Assembly: GCA_963734015.1 (NCBI GenBank)
Contig: CAVTFG010000014.1
Location: 62,001-126,000 of the forward strand
Source of the DNA: JALZKA01 sp963734015
Lineage (GTDB): Bacteria > Actinomycetota > Thermoleophilia > Solirubrobacterales > 70-9
Length of the DNA: 64,000 bases
Reading direction: 5' to 3'
Shown here: positions 53,464 to 61,859 of the stretch, piece after piece
Layout: each line of letters starts with the position of its first letter
Position numbering within the stretch: position 1 is the first letter of the stretch
The notes under the pieces: model-generated
Told to the model about the DNA's origin: nothing
What the model saw: only the letters and a program-made list of their open reading frames with translations
The model's database searches: none
Translations under genes and position numbers: made by a program

Positions 53464-54581
53464 CAGACGACCGCCTCCCGTTCGCGCGCGTAGCGGCCGT
53501 AGTTGTAGTAGGCGGCGCAGGCCCCCTCCGGCGAGACCATGCAGGTCCCGATCGCGTGCTCGGGCGTGCACGCGGTCCCGAACACCTTGCACTCCCAGGG
53601 CTTGATCACGCCCTTCAGCACCTCGCCGCATTGACATGCCTTCGGGTCGGCCACCCGCACTCCGGGGACCTCGTAGCGAAGCTCCGCGTCGAAGTCCGAG
53701 TACCCGTCCGAGAGCCGGAGGGCGCTCTGGGAGATGAACCCGAGGCCGCGCCACTCGAAATGCGGCCGCAGCTCGAACACCTCGGACAGCGCCGCGAGCG
53801 CGGCCGGGTTGCCCTCGTACGGCACGACCCGCTTGTACTGGTTCTCGACCTCGCACCGGCCCTCGGCGAGCTGGCCGAGGATCATGCGGATGGCCTGAAG
53901 GATGTCCAGCGGCTCGAAGCCGGCCGTGACCAGCGGCCTTCCGTAGTCGGCGGGGATGAACTCGAACGGGCGGACGCCCACGATCGTCGAGACGTGGCCC
54001 GGGCCGATGAAGCCGTCGAGCCTCAGGTCCGGCGAATCCAGCAGGGCCCGGAGCGGCGGCACGATCGTGACGTGGTTGCAGACGCAGAGGAAGTTCTCGA
54101 TGCCCTCGGCCTTGGCGCGCTTGAGCGTCAGCGCCGTCGACGGGGCGGTGGTCTCGAACCCGATCGCGAAGAACACGACGACGCGATCGGGATTCGCCTT
54201 CGCGATCCGCAGGGCGTCCAGCGGCGAATAGACCATCCGGATGTCGGCCCCCCGCGCCTTGGCTTCGATGAAGGACTCCTCGGAGCCGGGCACCCGCATC
54301 ATGTCGCCGAAGCAGGTGAGGATCACCTCCTCGTTGCCCGCGATCGCGATGCCGTCGTCCACCCGCCCCATCGGGATCACGCAGACGGGGCAGCCGGGCC
54401 CGTGGACGAGCTCCACGTTGTCCGGGAGGAGGTCGTCGATCCCGTACTTGTAGATCGAGTGGGTGTGGCCGCCGCAGACCTCCATCAGCTTGTAGTGGCG
54501 GGCGGGGTCGACCGTCGCCACGATCTCGCCGGAGAGCACCCGGCCGAGCTCGGCGTCGCGGAACTCGTCGACGTACTTCAC
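53463..54581 (-). CDS. hypD: Hydrogenase maturation protein HypD
   Basis: 372 residues. Scaffold on which Fe(CN)2CO is assembled with HypC. Conserved blocks: MEVCGGHTHSIYKYGIDDLL, VHGPGCPVCVIPMGRVD, FAIGFETTAPSTAL, CNHVTIVPPLRALL, KACQCGEVLKGVIKPWECKVFG and TACTPEHAIGTCMVSPEGACAAYYNYG; the Cys set includes a 4Fe-4S cluster. No frame break. Overlaps the second hypC-like gene by 4 nt. Confidence 0.96.
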   Translation of the reverse strand: MKYVDEFRDAELGRVLSGEIVATVDPARHYKLMEVCGGHTHSIYKYGIDDLLPDNVELVHGPGCPVCVIPMGRVDDGIAIAGNEEVILTCFGDMMRVPGSEESFIEAKARGADIRMVYSPLDALRIAKANPDRVVVFFAIGFETTAPSTALTLKRAKAEGIENFLCVCNHVTIVPPLRALLDSPDLRLDGFIGPGHVSTIVGVRPFEFIPADYGRPLVTAGFEPLDILQAIRMILGQLAEGRCEVENQYKRVVPYEGNPAALAALSEVFELRPHFEWRGLGFISQSALRLSDGYSDFDAELRYEVPGVRVADPKACQCGEVLKGVIKPWECKVFGTACTPEHAIGTCMVSPEGACAAYYNYGRYAREREAVV

Positions 54582-54847
54582 CCGAGCCTCGCAATCGCCG
54601 TCCCGGCGTGGACCAGCAGCGTGTCGCCCCCGCCGACCGGCTGCACCAGGGCGATCTCAACGCTCTCGCGGCGGCCGTCGGCGGTCTCGCAGAGCGCGAG
54701 CTCACGCTCTCCGTCGATGGACACAACCGTGAGCTCGACCGCGACGTCGCCGCAGGTGATGCAGCCCTCTTCGGGCGTGCAATGAGGCTCGTCGACAACC
54801 TCCGGATGGACTCGGCCTTCCACGGCTTCATCCATCCGAGCGGTCAT
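54578..54847 (-). CDS. Second HypC-family protein with N-terminal Cys motif
   Basis: 89 residues. The HypC-like beta-barrel core is clear (VAVELTVVSIDGERELALCE; RESVEIALVQPVGGGDTLLVHAGTAIARL), but the usual MCxxxP start is replaced by EPHCTPEEGCITCGDVAVEL, giving three Cys and a His near the N-terminus. It lies between the canonical hypC and hypD. It may be a HypC variant dedicated to the group 1h enzyme, handing the Fe(CN)2CO unit to the large subunit or chaperoning it. Confidence 0.8.
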   Translation of the reverse strand: MTARMDEAVEGRVHPEVVDEPHCTPEEGCITCGDVAVELTVVSIDGERELALCETADGRRESVEIALVQPVGGGDTLLVHAGTAIARLG

Positions 54848-54902
54848 CGCCGCGGCGCCCCCCGGGACTGTCGCCCTTGAGCTCGGATCTTCACGCGACG
54901 CC

Positions 54903-55181
54903 TCACTCGATGACGCTCGCCTTCAACTCCTCGAGCTCCTGCTCGTAGTCGGTGCCCATTCCCTCGAGCATCTTGCGCGTCGCGATCGCCTCGGCCTCGT
55001 CGACCTTCGAGATCGCGAAGCCGACGTGGATCAGAACCCAATCTCCTTCCCCGGCGCCCTCCCCCTCGGCGTCGAGCAGACCGATGTTGACGTTCCGCTT
55101 GACCCCCGCTACGTCGACCTTGGCGAGCCGGTTCGACTCGTCGACGACTTCCAGAATCTGGCCGGGGATGGCCAGGCACAT
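54903..55181 (-). CDS. hypC: Hydrogenase maturation chaperone HypC
   Basis: 92 residues from ATG 55181. MCLAIPGQILEVVDESNRLA is the canonical HypC N-terminus (Cys2 binds iron and the pre-large subunit); VNIGLLDAEGEGAGEGDWVLIHVGFAISKVDE is the conserved barrel. A GAGAGGAG site precedes the ATG. First gene of the 15-gene hydrogenase operon (55181 down to 40848). Confidence 0.96.
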   Translation of the reverse strand: MCLAIPGQILEVVDESNRLAKVDVAGVKRNVNIGLLDAEGEGAGEGDWVLIHVGFAISKVDEAEAIATRKMLEGMGTDYEQELEELKASVIE

Positions 55182-55229
55182 GGGTCCGAGAACTCCTCTC
55201 CGGTGGTGCGTCGCGAACGTATCACCTGG

Positions 55230-55253
55230 TGCGAAACGTCGCAAACCTGTCAA
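55230..55253 (-). promoter_or_regulatory. Candidate hydrogenase operon promoter/operator
   Basis: A perfect palindrome TGCGA-N4-TCGCA (55230-55243) lies 4 nt downstream of a consensus -35 TTGACA (minus strand, 55253-55248). No good -10 occurs at 17-18 nt, so the promoter may need an activator or another sigma factor. The palindrome is not a Nur box. Confidence 0.35.
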
Positions 55254-55305
55254 TCCCGGTCGGATTTCCGGGTGTCTGGTCAGGCTGCGGCGTACGATCC
55301 GACGC

Positions 55306-56079
55306 ATGGCCGAGTACGTCCTGGACCATCACCTCGAGGGTGAGCGGGGGCGTCTGGCGTTGATGTCGCGCCTGCTCGACCCGATGCACCGCCGCCACAT
55401 CGAGTCGCTCGGCATCGGCCCGGGCGCCCGGACGCTCGAGGTTGGTTGCGGAAACGGCTCGATCTCAGCTTGGCTCGCCGAGCGCGTCGAACCGGGCGGC
55501 AAGGCAGTCGCCTTCGATCTCGACCTCTCGCTCGTCGAGTCGCGGCCGCCGGACCTCGAGCTGCGGCAGGGCGACATCGTCGAGGGCCCGGTGGATCCCG
55601 GCGATTTCGATCTCGTGACCGCGCGCGCGGTGCTGCACCACGTCGCCGACGCCGGGACTGCGATCCGCAACCTGGCGGCGAGCCTGGCGCCGGGGGGAGC
55701 GATCCTGCTGATCGAGCCGGATTTCCTGCCGGTCAGTGTCGCCGAGCCGCCCGAGGTGCGGGCGTTCTGGGACGGGTGGCTCGCCTGGTCGCGGGACCAC
55801 GGGATCGACTACCACGTCGGCCGCACGCTCGCCCCACGGCTGGCGGAGTTGGGCCTCGAGCAGGTCGCCGGGACGGCCGAGACGGCCGTCTACAACGGAG
55901 GCTCTCCGTGGGCTGATTACTGGACGCGGACGGTGGTCGAGCTGCGCGACGGGCTCGTCGACTCGGGGAAGCTCGACGCGGGGCTCATCGACCGGTTTCT
56001 CGCCGAGTGCGGCGATCCACGCTGGTGGACCCAGACGATCGCGTTCACGGCCGTGCACGCCCGGGCTCGCGCGAGCTGA
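55306..56079 (+). CDS. Class I SAM-dependent methyltransferase
   Basis: 257 residues from ATG 55306, preceded by TACGAT 7 nt upstream (leaderless). SAM motif I RTLEVGCGNGSISAWLAE, motif II AVAFDLDLS, motif post-I LELRQGDIVE, motif III FDLVTARAVLHHVADA and LLIEPDFLPVSVAEP. No substrate indication; looks like a UbiE/small-molecule methyltransferase. Divergent from the hydrogenase operon. Confidence 0.82.
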   Translation: MAEYVLDHHLEGERGRLALMSRLLDPMHRRHIESLGIGPGARTLEVGCGNGSISAWLAERVEPGGKAVAFDLDLSLVESRPPDLELRQGDIVEGPVDPGDFDLVTARAVLHHVADAGTAIRNLAASLAPGGAILLIEPDFLPVSVAEPPEVRAFWDGWLAWSRDHGIDYHVGRTLAPRLAELGLEQVAGTAETAVYNGGSPWADYWTRTVVELRDGLVDSGKLDAGLIDRFLAECGDPRWWTQTIAFTAVHARARAS

Positions 56080-56142
56080 GGAACGCTCCCTCGGCGTGTG
56101 TACCATCGCTCGAGGACACGCGATGCGCGAGGGGAATGCGAG

Positions 56143-56712
56143 ATGGAAGCCGCTTACGGTCAGCGCATCCAAGGCCTGAGCGTCAACGGCAGAGACCTGC
56201 GTGCCGGCGTGTTCAACGAGAACGAGGTGCGCGCCGCCGCGGGGATGACGATGGTGATCGGGGCGGTGGCGTTCGTCCTCGCCCTCACCCAGCAGGTCTA
56301 CCTCCCGCTGCAGCTCGTGACGATCTTCTTCTTCATCGAGTTCTCGATCCGGGTCGCCGCCGGGCTTCAGTACAGCCCGCTCGGCCGCCTCTCGCACGTG
56401 CTCGTGCGGCGCCTCGAGCCGGAATGGGTGTCGGCGAGGCCGAAGCGCTTCGCCTGGTCGATGGGCGTCGGTTTGTCGTTCGCGATGGTGATCATCACCA
56501 ACGTCGGCATCCGCGGCGCGCTGCCCGCGACACTCTGCTCGATCTGCCTGACGCTGATGTGGATGGAGTCCGCGCTCGGCCTCTGCGCCGGCTGCGAGCT
56601 CTACGCATTCCTGCGGCGCCGCGGCTGGATCGCCAAGGACGAGGCGATCGAGATCTGCGCCGGCGGCATCTGCGAGGCCCCCCGGCCGGCTGCGGCGGGG
56701 GTCGAGCCGTGA
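56143..56712 (+). CDS. DUF4395 membrane protein
   Basis: 189 residues from ATG 56143. Four transmembrane helices (about 38-55, 60-78, 105-122 and 130-150). Conserved cysteines: LCSICLTLMWMESALGLCAGCELYAFLRR and EICAGGIC at the C-terminus. DUF4395 is often encoded next to sulfide:quinone oxidoreductases, TlpA or rhodanese genes and may carry sulfur or redox equivalents across the membrane; here it precedes an SQR-like gene on the opposite strand. Confidence 0.82.
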   Translation: MEAAYGQRIQGLSVNGRDLRAGVFNENEVRAAAGMTMVIGAVAFVLALTQQVYLPLQLVTIFFFIEFSIRVAAGLQYSPLGRLSHVLVRRLEPEWVSARPKRFAWSMGVGLSFAMVIITNVGIRGALPATLCSICLTLMWMESALGLCAGCELYAFLRRRGWIAKDEAIEICAGGICEAPRPAAAGVEP

Positions 56713-56737
56713 GCGGGACGATCGCCGAGCCCCACGG

Positions 56738-57880
56738 TCAATACCCGAACCAGCGCGTGCGCCGGCTCGCGCCGAACTCCGCCTTCTCCGCGGCGTACTC
56801 CCGCGACGGGTCGTTTCGCTCGGCCACCGGCGCCTCGCCGCCGAGGAAGTTGACCTCGACCTTGCTTACGAGCCCCTCGCCGAACTCGGCGTAGCAAATG
56901 CCCGATCCCTCGTACGGCGAGGGCATCTCCCCGTCCGAGATCGTGGCCGCGATGTCGCCGGCCACGACGAGCGCGGCCGCCTCGGCGAAGATCCCGGCTT
57001 TGGCGACGGTCCGGGGGCCGGTACAGACGTCGCCGAGGGCGTAGACCTGGGGAAACGACGTCCTGAGGTTGGCCTGGTCGACGGGCACCCAGCCGTCAAC
57101 GGCGAGGCCGGACGCCGGCAGCGGATCGGGAGCCCGGTGCACCGGGATGCCGACGAAGAGGTCGTAGGGCAACGTGTCGCCGCTCGCAAGCTGCGCCGTG
57201 CGCGTCGCCGGATCGATGCCGGTGACGAGGGTCTGGGCCATCTCCTCGATGCCCCGCTCGGCGAGCCCGTCGCGGAACATCTCCGACACCTCGCCGGTCA
57301 CGGGGACCGGGCGCTGCATTGGGAAGGTCGACGTCATCTCGACCGAGTCACGGATGCCGCGCTCCGTGAAGTGATCGTGCAAGAGGAACGCGCCCTCGAA
57401 CGGAGCCGGCGGGCACTTGAACGGTTGCCCGAGCACCGACACGAGAACCCTCCCGCCGTCGAAGTCGGCCAGTTCGTCGCGCAACCGCTCGGCACCGGCC
57501 ATCGTGTAGTACTCGTGGCCGCCCGCCTCGAGGCCCGGCGTGGCCGCCATGTCGTAGTCGGCGCCCATGGCCACGGCGAGGAAGTCGGCATCGTGTGAGC
57601 CCACGTCGGTGGTGACCCGCCGGGCGGTGGGGTCGACAGCGGTCACCGTCTCCTGGCGGAACTCGACGCCGTCCTTCGCGATGTCGCGGTAGTTCATCCG
57701 CACGTCGTCGGCCGATTGCTTGCCGAGCATCACGTCGAGCTTGGAGTAGCCGAAGAAGAACGAGTCGTTGCGGTCCAGCAGCGTCACGCGGACGAGGTCC
57801 GGGATCGTCTCCGAGAGCCGCGTCGCCAGCTCCAGGCCGCCGAAGCCCGCACCGAGGATCAGGACATGCTTCTTCGGCAT
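56738..57880 (-). CDS. Sulfide:quinone oxidoreductase-like flavoprotein
   Basis: 380 residues. FAD-binding Rossmann GAGFGGLELATRLSE at the N-terminus, second FAD motif VYALGDVCTGPRTVAKAG, and the SQR/FCSD-type active block LGQPFKCPPAPFEGAFLLHD with the conserved Cys. The C-terminal half lacks the second CxxC-type Cys of classical SQR, so it could be an SQR, an FCSD-like dehydrogenase or an NDH-2-type enzyme. Its neighbours (DUF4395, Rrf2, persulfide dioxygenase) favour sulfide/persulfide oxidation. Confidence 0.78.
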   Translation of the reverse strand: MPKKHVLILGAGFGGLELATRLSETIPDLVRVTLLDRNDSFFFGYSKLDVMLGKQSADDVRMNYRDIAKDGVEFRQETVTAVDPTARRVTTDVGSHDADFLAVAMGADYDMAATPGLEAGGHEYYTMAGAERLRDELADFDGGRVLVSVLGQPFKCPPAPFEGAFLLHDHFTERGIRDSVEMTSTFPMQRPVPVTGEVSEMFRDGLAERGIEEMAQTLVTGIDPATRTAQLASGDTLPYDLFVGIPVHRAPDPLPASGLAVDGWVPVDQANLRTSFPQVYALGDVCTGPRTVAKAGIFAEAAALVVAGDIAATISDGEMPSPYEGSGICYAEFGEGLVSKVEVNFLGGEAPVAERNDPSREYAAEKAEFGASRRTRWFGY

Positions 57881-57944
57881 GGCCAGAGCCTAATTCAGGG
57901 TCGGGTTGATCACGAATCCCGCCGGATTGGTGGACAATGGAGCG

Positions 57945-58403
57945 GTGAGGGTTTCCGCGAAGGCCGAATACGCCGTTCGAGCCGCCATGGAGCTGGCCGC
58001 AGCACCCGACTCCGGCCCGGTGAAGAAGTCAGCGATCGTTGCCGCCCAGAAGATCCCGCCCAAGTTCCTCGAGAACATCCTGTCCGAGCTCCGGAACGTC
58101 GGGTTGGTCGAGAGCCAGCGCGGCTCCGACGGTGGCTACTGGCTGGCGAAACCGGCGGCGGAGATCAGCGTCGCCGACGTGATGCGCGCCGTCGAGGGGC
58201 CGCTGGCGAGCGTTCGCAGCCAGCGGCCCGAGGCCCTCGAATACGAGGGCATCGCCGAGCCGCTCCAGAACGTTTGGGTCGCCCTCCGCGCTTCGATCCG
58301 CGACGTCCTCGAGCACGTGAGCCTCCAGGACTTGGTCGACGGCAAGCTGCCGAAGGAGGTCCTGACCTACTCGGATCCGCCCGAGGCCTGGGTCAGTCAG
58401 TAG
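57945..58403 (+). CDS. Rrf2-family transcriptional regulator, second copy
   Basis: 152 residues from a GTG that follows GACAAT by 6 nt (leaderless). VRVSAKAEYAVRAAMELAAA and IPPKFLENILSELRNVGLVESQRG parallel the first copy (34759-35217), with long identical stretches such as VEGPLASVR and VWVALRA. No cysteine, so a CymR-like, partner-controlled regulator is likely. Its gene sits in the sulfur-oxidation cluster, divergent from the SQR-like gene. Confidence 0.88.
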   Translation: MRVSAKAEYAVRAAMELAAAPDSGPVKKSAIVAAQKIPPKFLENILSELRNVGLVESQRGSDGGYWLAKPAAEISVADVMRAVEGPLASVRSQRPEALEYEGIAEPLQNVWVALRASIRDVLEHVSLQDLVDGKLPKEVLTYSDPPEAWVSQ

Positions 58404-58969
58404 CTCCCAAGTGCGCCAGGGACGGCCGCGCGCGCGCCATCCAGGCGCCGCAGATCGCCCCCGGGTTCGAAAGGCGGGACTCGAGCGCGAAGATCGACGG
58501 CGTCGGGCAGGAGGCCCCGAGCTCGATCAGCAGCGGGCGCAGGTGAACGTCCGGGGCGAGCGCGTGGCGCGGCGTCCGCGCAACCATCACCGGGATCGCG
58601 GTCGTGCCGGCCAGCGCCCGGTCTGGCAGCGCGTCGAGGAACAGCTTGGTCAGGCCGGTGTAGCTGCCGCGCCGTACGGGCGAGGCGACGACGACGATCT
58701 GCGCGTTCGGACATGGCCGCGAGCGGCTCCTCCGGTGGGCGCCTCCCCCAGCTCTCGGTGTCGGTGGCGAGGTCGATCACCCGCCAGCTCGCGTCGGGGC
58801 TCGCACCGCCGATGATCTCCCTGGCGAGGCGCACGGCAACGGCCGATGCCAGTGAGGCCGTTCGCGAGTGGGTCCGCGGGTCGCCGACCACGGCGGCGAC
58901 GCGGTGGCGCTCGGTCTTCTTCGTGGGCTCGATTCCGAGGCCGGCCTTCTCCAACATCGTGTCCGTCAT
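58393..58969 (-). CDS. NADPH-dependent FMN reductase (SsuE-like), one frame break
   Basis: MTDTMLEKAGLG from ATG 58969. The flavodoxin-like fold shows VAAVVGDPRTHSRTASLASAV (phosphate loop) then, after a one-base shift near 58707, IVVVASPVRRGSYTGLTKLFLDALP and IPVMVARTPRHA, characteristic of FMN_red. The corrected stop is at 58393, 10 nt into the 3' end of the convergent rrf2. ~191 residues. SsuE-like enzymes supply reduced FMN to sulfonate monooxygenases, fitting the sulfur context. Confidence 0.75.
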
Positions 58970-58983
58970 GGGATTCTTCACTC

Positions 58984-59006
58984 CTATTGTCTATCAAATC
59001 GGTAGG
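58984..59006. promoter_or_regulatory. Divergent promoter with CTATC-N5-GGTAG repeat
   Basis: A near-palindrome CTATC-N5-GGTAG (58991-59005) overlaps the -10 GACAAT (minus strand, 58991-58986) of the flavin reductase gene, upstream of the persulfide dioxygenase gene on the plus strand. Candidate binding site for the adjacent Rrf2 regulator. Confidence 0.4.
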
Positions 59007-59048
59007 CAAAGGTCGAATTGGCGGCGGTGACGCGGTTACGATCATTCG

Positions 59049-60428
59049 GTGCTGTTCCGCCAAGTCATCCACGAGGACTTGGGCTGTGCGTCGTACCTGG
59101 TGGGGGACGTCGACGCGGCTGTCGCCGCCGTCGTCGACCCGCAGTGGAGCATCGAGCCGTACCTGCGTCTCTCGCGCCTCCACGGCGTGAAGATCACGGA
59201 CGTGATCGAGACGCACAACCACGCCGACCACGTGTCGGGCCACGGACGTCTCGCGCACGCCACCGGCGCCGCGATCCACATCAGCGAAACGGCCGAGGCC
59301 GAGTATCCGCACGAGTCGCTGCGCGACGGCGCCGTGCTGCGGCTCGGAGACGTCGAGATCGAGGCGCTCCACACTCCCGGCCACCGGCCCGAGCACACAT
59401 CCCTTCTCCTCAGGGACCTCGGCCGGGGCGGCGAGCCGTGGGCCGTCCTGACCGGCGACTCGCTGTTCGTCGGCGACGTCGCCCGGCCGGACCTGGCGAT
59501 CGAGCCCCGCGACGGCGCCCGCGACATCTACACGTCGTTGCGCGAGCGCCTCTTCTCGCTCCCCGACGAGGTCGAGGTCTGGCCTGGACACCTCGGCGGT
59601 TCGAGCTGCGGAAGCGCCGGCATCGATCACAAGAACAGCTCGACGATCGGGTACGAGCGCCGCTACAACCGCGCCGCGGGGTTCGAGACCAGCGACGAGT
59701 TCGTCGCGGACGCGGTCGCGGGACTCGGCGAGCCCCCGCCGAACGTGGAGCACGTGGTTGCGATCAACCGCGGGCCGCTGGTGGAGGAGATGGGGACACC
59801 GGCTCCGCTCTCACCCCGGGTCGTCGAAAGCGCGATCGCCGAGGGGGCGCTGCTCGTGGACGCGCGCACGAACGAGCAGTTCGACGAGGCCCACATTCCG
59901 GGTGCGATCTCAGCGTCCGCGGGCGACACGGGGTTCGCCACCAAGGTGGCTCGCGTCGTCCCGCCGGATGCCGGGCTGATCGTGGTGGCGGCCTCGGACG
60001 GCTACGAGCTCGAGGCCGCGGAGCTGTTGGCGTCGGTCGGCCTCCGCGTGCAGGGGTTTCTGACCGGCGGCATGACGTCGTGGCGGTCCGAGGGGCTGCC
60101 GGTCGAACGCTTGGAGCTGATCGACGCCGCGACGCTCGCGGAGCGGCTCGAGGCAGCGGACCCGCCGCTGGTCCTCGACGTCCGCGATGACGACGAGTTC
60201 GCGGAGGGGCGCATCCCGGGCTCCGTGCACATCCCGTACGGCGACCTTCCCGAGCGCCTCCCGGAGCTCTCCAAGGATCGGACGATCGCCGCGGTGTGCA
60301 GCGGGGGCAAGCGGTCCGGACTGGCGGCGTCGATCCTCCAGCGCGAGGGCTTCGAGCGGGTCGTCCATGTCGGGCACGGGGGCGTTGGCACTTGGAAGGC
60401 CGCGGGGCGGCCGATCGAGCAGGATTAG
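59049..60428 (+). CDS. Persulfide dioxygenase-rhodanese fusion
   Basis: 459 residues, GTG start. N-terminal ETHE1-type metallo-beta-lactamase domain (1-~230) with metal ligands His56, His58, Asp60 and His61 (THNHADHVSG) and WPGHLGGSSCG; it oxidises glutathione or other persulfide to sulfite. Two rhodanese domains follow: the first (about 255-350) has VVAASDGYELEAAE where the active Cys should be, so is inactive; the second has CSGGKRSG with Cys417 as sulfur acceptor. Central enzyme of the sulfide-handling cluster. Confidence 0.9.
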   Translation: MLFRQVIHEDLGCASYLVGDVDAAVAAVVDPQWSIEPYLRLSRLHGVKITDVIETHNHADHVSGHGRLAHATGAAIHISETAEAEYPHESLRDGAVLRLGDVEIEALHTPGHRPEHTSLLLRDLGRGGEPWAVLTGDSLFVGDVARPDLAIEPRDGARDIYTSLRERLFSLPDEVEVWPGHLGGSSCGSAGIDHKNSSTIGYERRYNRAAGFETSDEFVADAVAGLGEPPPNVEHVVAINRGPLVEEMGTPAPLSPRVVESAIAEGALLVDARTNEQFDEAHIPGAISASAGDTGFATKVARVVPPDAGLIVVAASDGYELEAAELLASVGLRVQGFLTGGMTSWRSEGLPVERLELIDAATLAERLEAADPPLVLDVRDDDEFAEGRIPGSVHIPYGDLPERLPELSKDRTIAAVCSGGKRSGLAASILQREGFERVVHVGHGGVGTWKAAGRPIEQD

Positions 60429-60435
60429 CGCCGCC

Positions 60436-61038
60436 GTGCCCCTCCACCCCGCCGAGAACCGCGGCTACCGGGAGCTGTTCCTGACCGCGCAGCAGGCTCA
60501 GACCAGACTCGGCAAGCTGGCCGGCCACCTCGACGGCGAACCCCGGAGGGCGGTCGAGAAGGCCGGCGATGCACTGGCGGAGATGCTCGAGGACTTGAAG
60601 CCCGCCCTCGCGCGCTATGACCTTCACACCGAGCACGCCGCGCGGGGTGGCGGCTCGCGCATTGGGCTGATCCGGGCGGCGATCGTCGACCGGTTCCTCG
60701 AGCGCAACCAGGCGCTGCGCCTCGCGGTGGACGATCTCGAGCACGTTGCCACTCTGCTCGCCTACCTCGCCGCAGTCTCGGAGACCAGGGATGCGACCAT
60801 CCTCACCGAGCTCTGCCGGGCCTGGGAACGCAGATTACGGCGCCACGTCGGCGCGATTCGCAAGACGGTCGTCGCGCTCGCCTCCGACCCGGATGCTGCA
60901 ATTGATCCGCTGGACCCCTCGCCGGTCGGTAAGGCTGCGCACGCTACCGCCGTGGCCGCGGGAACCGCGGGGGAGGCGTTCGACCGCAAGGTCGAGCACG
61001 CGGCGGAGCGCGGGCGCAAGCTCGCCCGAAGGCGCTAG
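60436..61038 (+). CDS. Helical hypothetical protein
   Basis: 200 residues from a GTG 8 nt after the previous stop. Predicted almost all alpha-helix, with charged heptad-like runs (REARLELFLTAQQAQTRLGKL type segments; DLEHVATLLAYLAAVSETRDA) and a basic C-terminus (ERGRKLARRR). No cysteine cluster, membrane segment or catalytic motif. Function unknown; likely co-transcribed with the dioxygenase gene. Convergent with thiG, 4-nt overlap. Confidence 0.6.
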   Translation: MPLHPAENRGYRELFLTAQQAQTRLGKLAGHLDGEPRRAVEKAGDALAEMLEDLKPALARYDLHTEHAARGGGSRIGLIRAAIVDRFLERNQALRLAVDDLEHVATLLAYLAAVSETRDATILTELCRAWERRLRRHVGAIRKTVVALASDPDAAIDPLDPSPVGKAAHATAVAAGTAGEAFDRKVEHAAERGRKLARRR

Positions 61039-61859
61039 AGGTCCGGAAGGCCCTCGTCCGGCGTCGACGCCTCGGCGTGGAGCCGCCGCGGGATGCGGCC
61101 GGCGTTGCGGGCGGCGAAGCCCGCTTCGACCGCCTTGCGCATCGCGCTCGCCATCAGCTCGGGATCGGCCGCGCGGGAGACGGCGCTCGCCAGGAGCACC
61201 CCGTCGCAGCCCAGCTCCATCGCCAGCGTCGCGTCGGACGCGGTGCCGATCCCGGCGTCCAGGATCACGGGGACCTCGGCCTGCTCGACGATGATCCTCA
61301 GGGCGTAGGGGTTCCGAATGCCGGCGCCCGATCCGATCGGCGAGCCCAGCGGCATCACGGCGGCGCAACCGGCCTGCTCGAGGCGCCGGGCGAGGATCGG
61401 GTCGTCGTTCGTGTAGGGCAGCACGGTGAACCCGTCGGCCACCAGCTCCTCGGCCGCGACCACGAGCTCGACCGCGTCCGGCAGCAGCGTGCGGTCGTCG
61501 CCGATCACCTCGAGCTTCACCCAGTCCGTCTCGAACGCCTCACGCGCGAGCTTCGCTGTGCGCACCGCGTCGCGAGCGGTGTAGCAACCGGCGGTGTTCG
61601 GCAGCGCGAACAGGCCGAGCCGATCGAGCAGGTCGAGAACCGAGCCCTCCGCCCCCGGCTCGACGCGGCGCAGGGCAACGGTCACGATCTCCGTACCCGA
61701 CGCAGCGATCGCACGCTCAAGCTGCTCCAGCGAGCGAAAGCCGCCGGTGCCGACGATGAGCCGCGACCTCCACGTCCGGCCACCAAGCTCGAACCCGGCA
61801 GCCTCGGCGTGCTGCGCGCTGCTCGCTGTGCGCTGCTCGCTATCCGCCTTGGACGGCAC
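61035..61859 (-). CDS. thiG: Thiazole synthase ThiG
   Basis: 274 residues, GTG start. TIM-barrel enzyme forming the thiamine thiazole phosphate from DXP, glycine imine and ThiS thiocarboxylate. SRLIVGTGGFRSLEQLERAI, Schiff-base Lys in TDWVKLEVIGDD, TVLPYTNDDPILARRLEQAG, LGSPIGSGAGIRNP, and ILDAGIGTASDATLAMELG are diagnostic. A Ser/Ala-rich N-terminal tail of ~20 residues overlaps thiS; a later start is possible. Confidence 0.95.
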   Translation of the reverse strand: MPSKADSEQRTASSAQHAEAAGFELGGRTWRSRLIVGTGGFRSLEQLERAIAASGTEIVTVALRRVEPGAEGSVLDLLDRLGLFALPNTAGCYTARDAVRTAKLAREAFETDWVKLEVIGDDRTLLPDAVELVVAAEELVADGFTVLPYTNDDPILARRLEQAGCAAVMPLGSPIGSGAGIRNPYALRIIVEQAEVPVILDAGIGTASDATLAMELGCDGVLLASAVSRAADPELMASAMRKAVEAGFAARNAGRIPRRLHAEASTPDEGLPDL

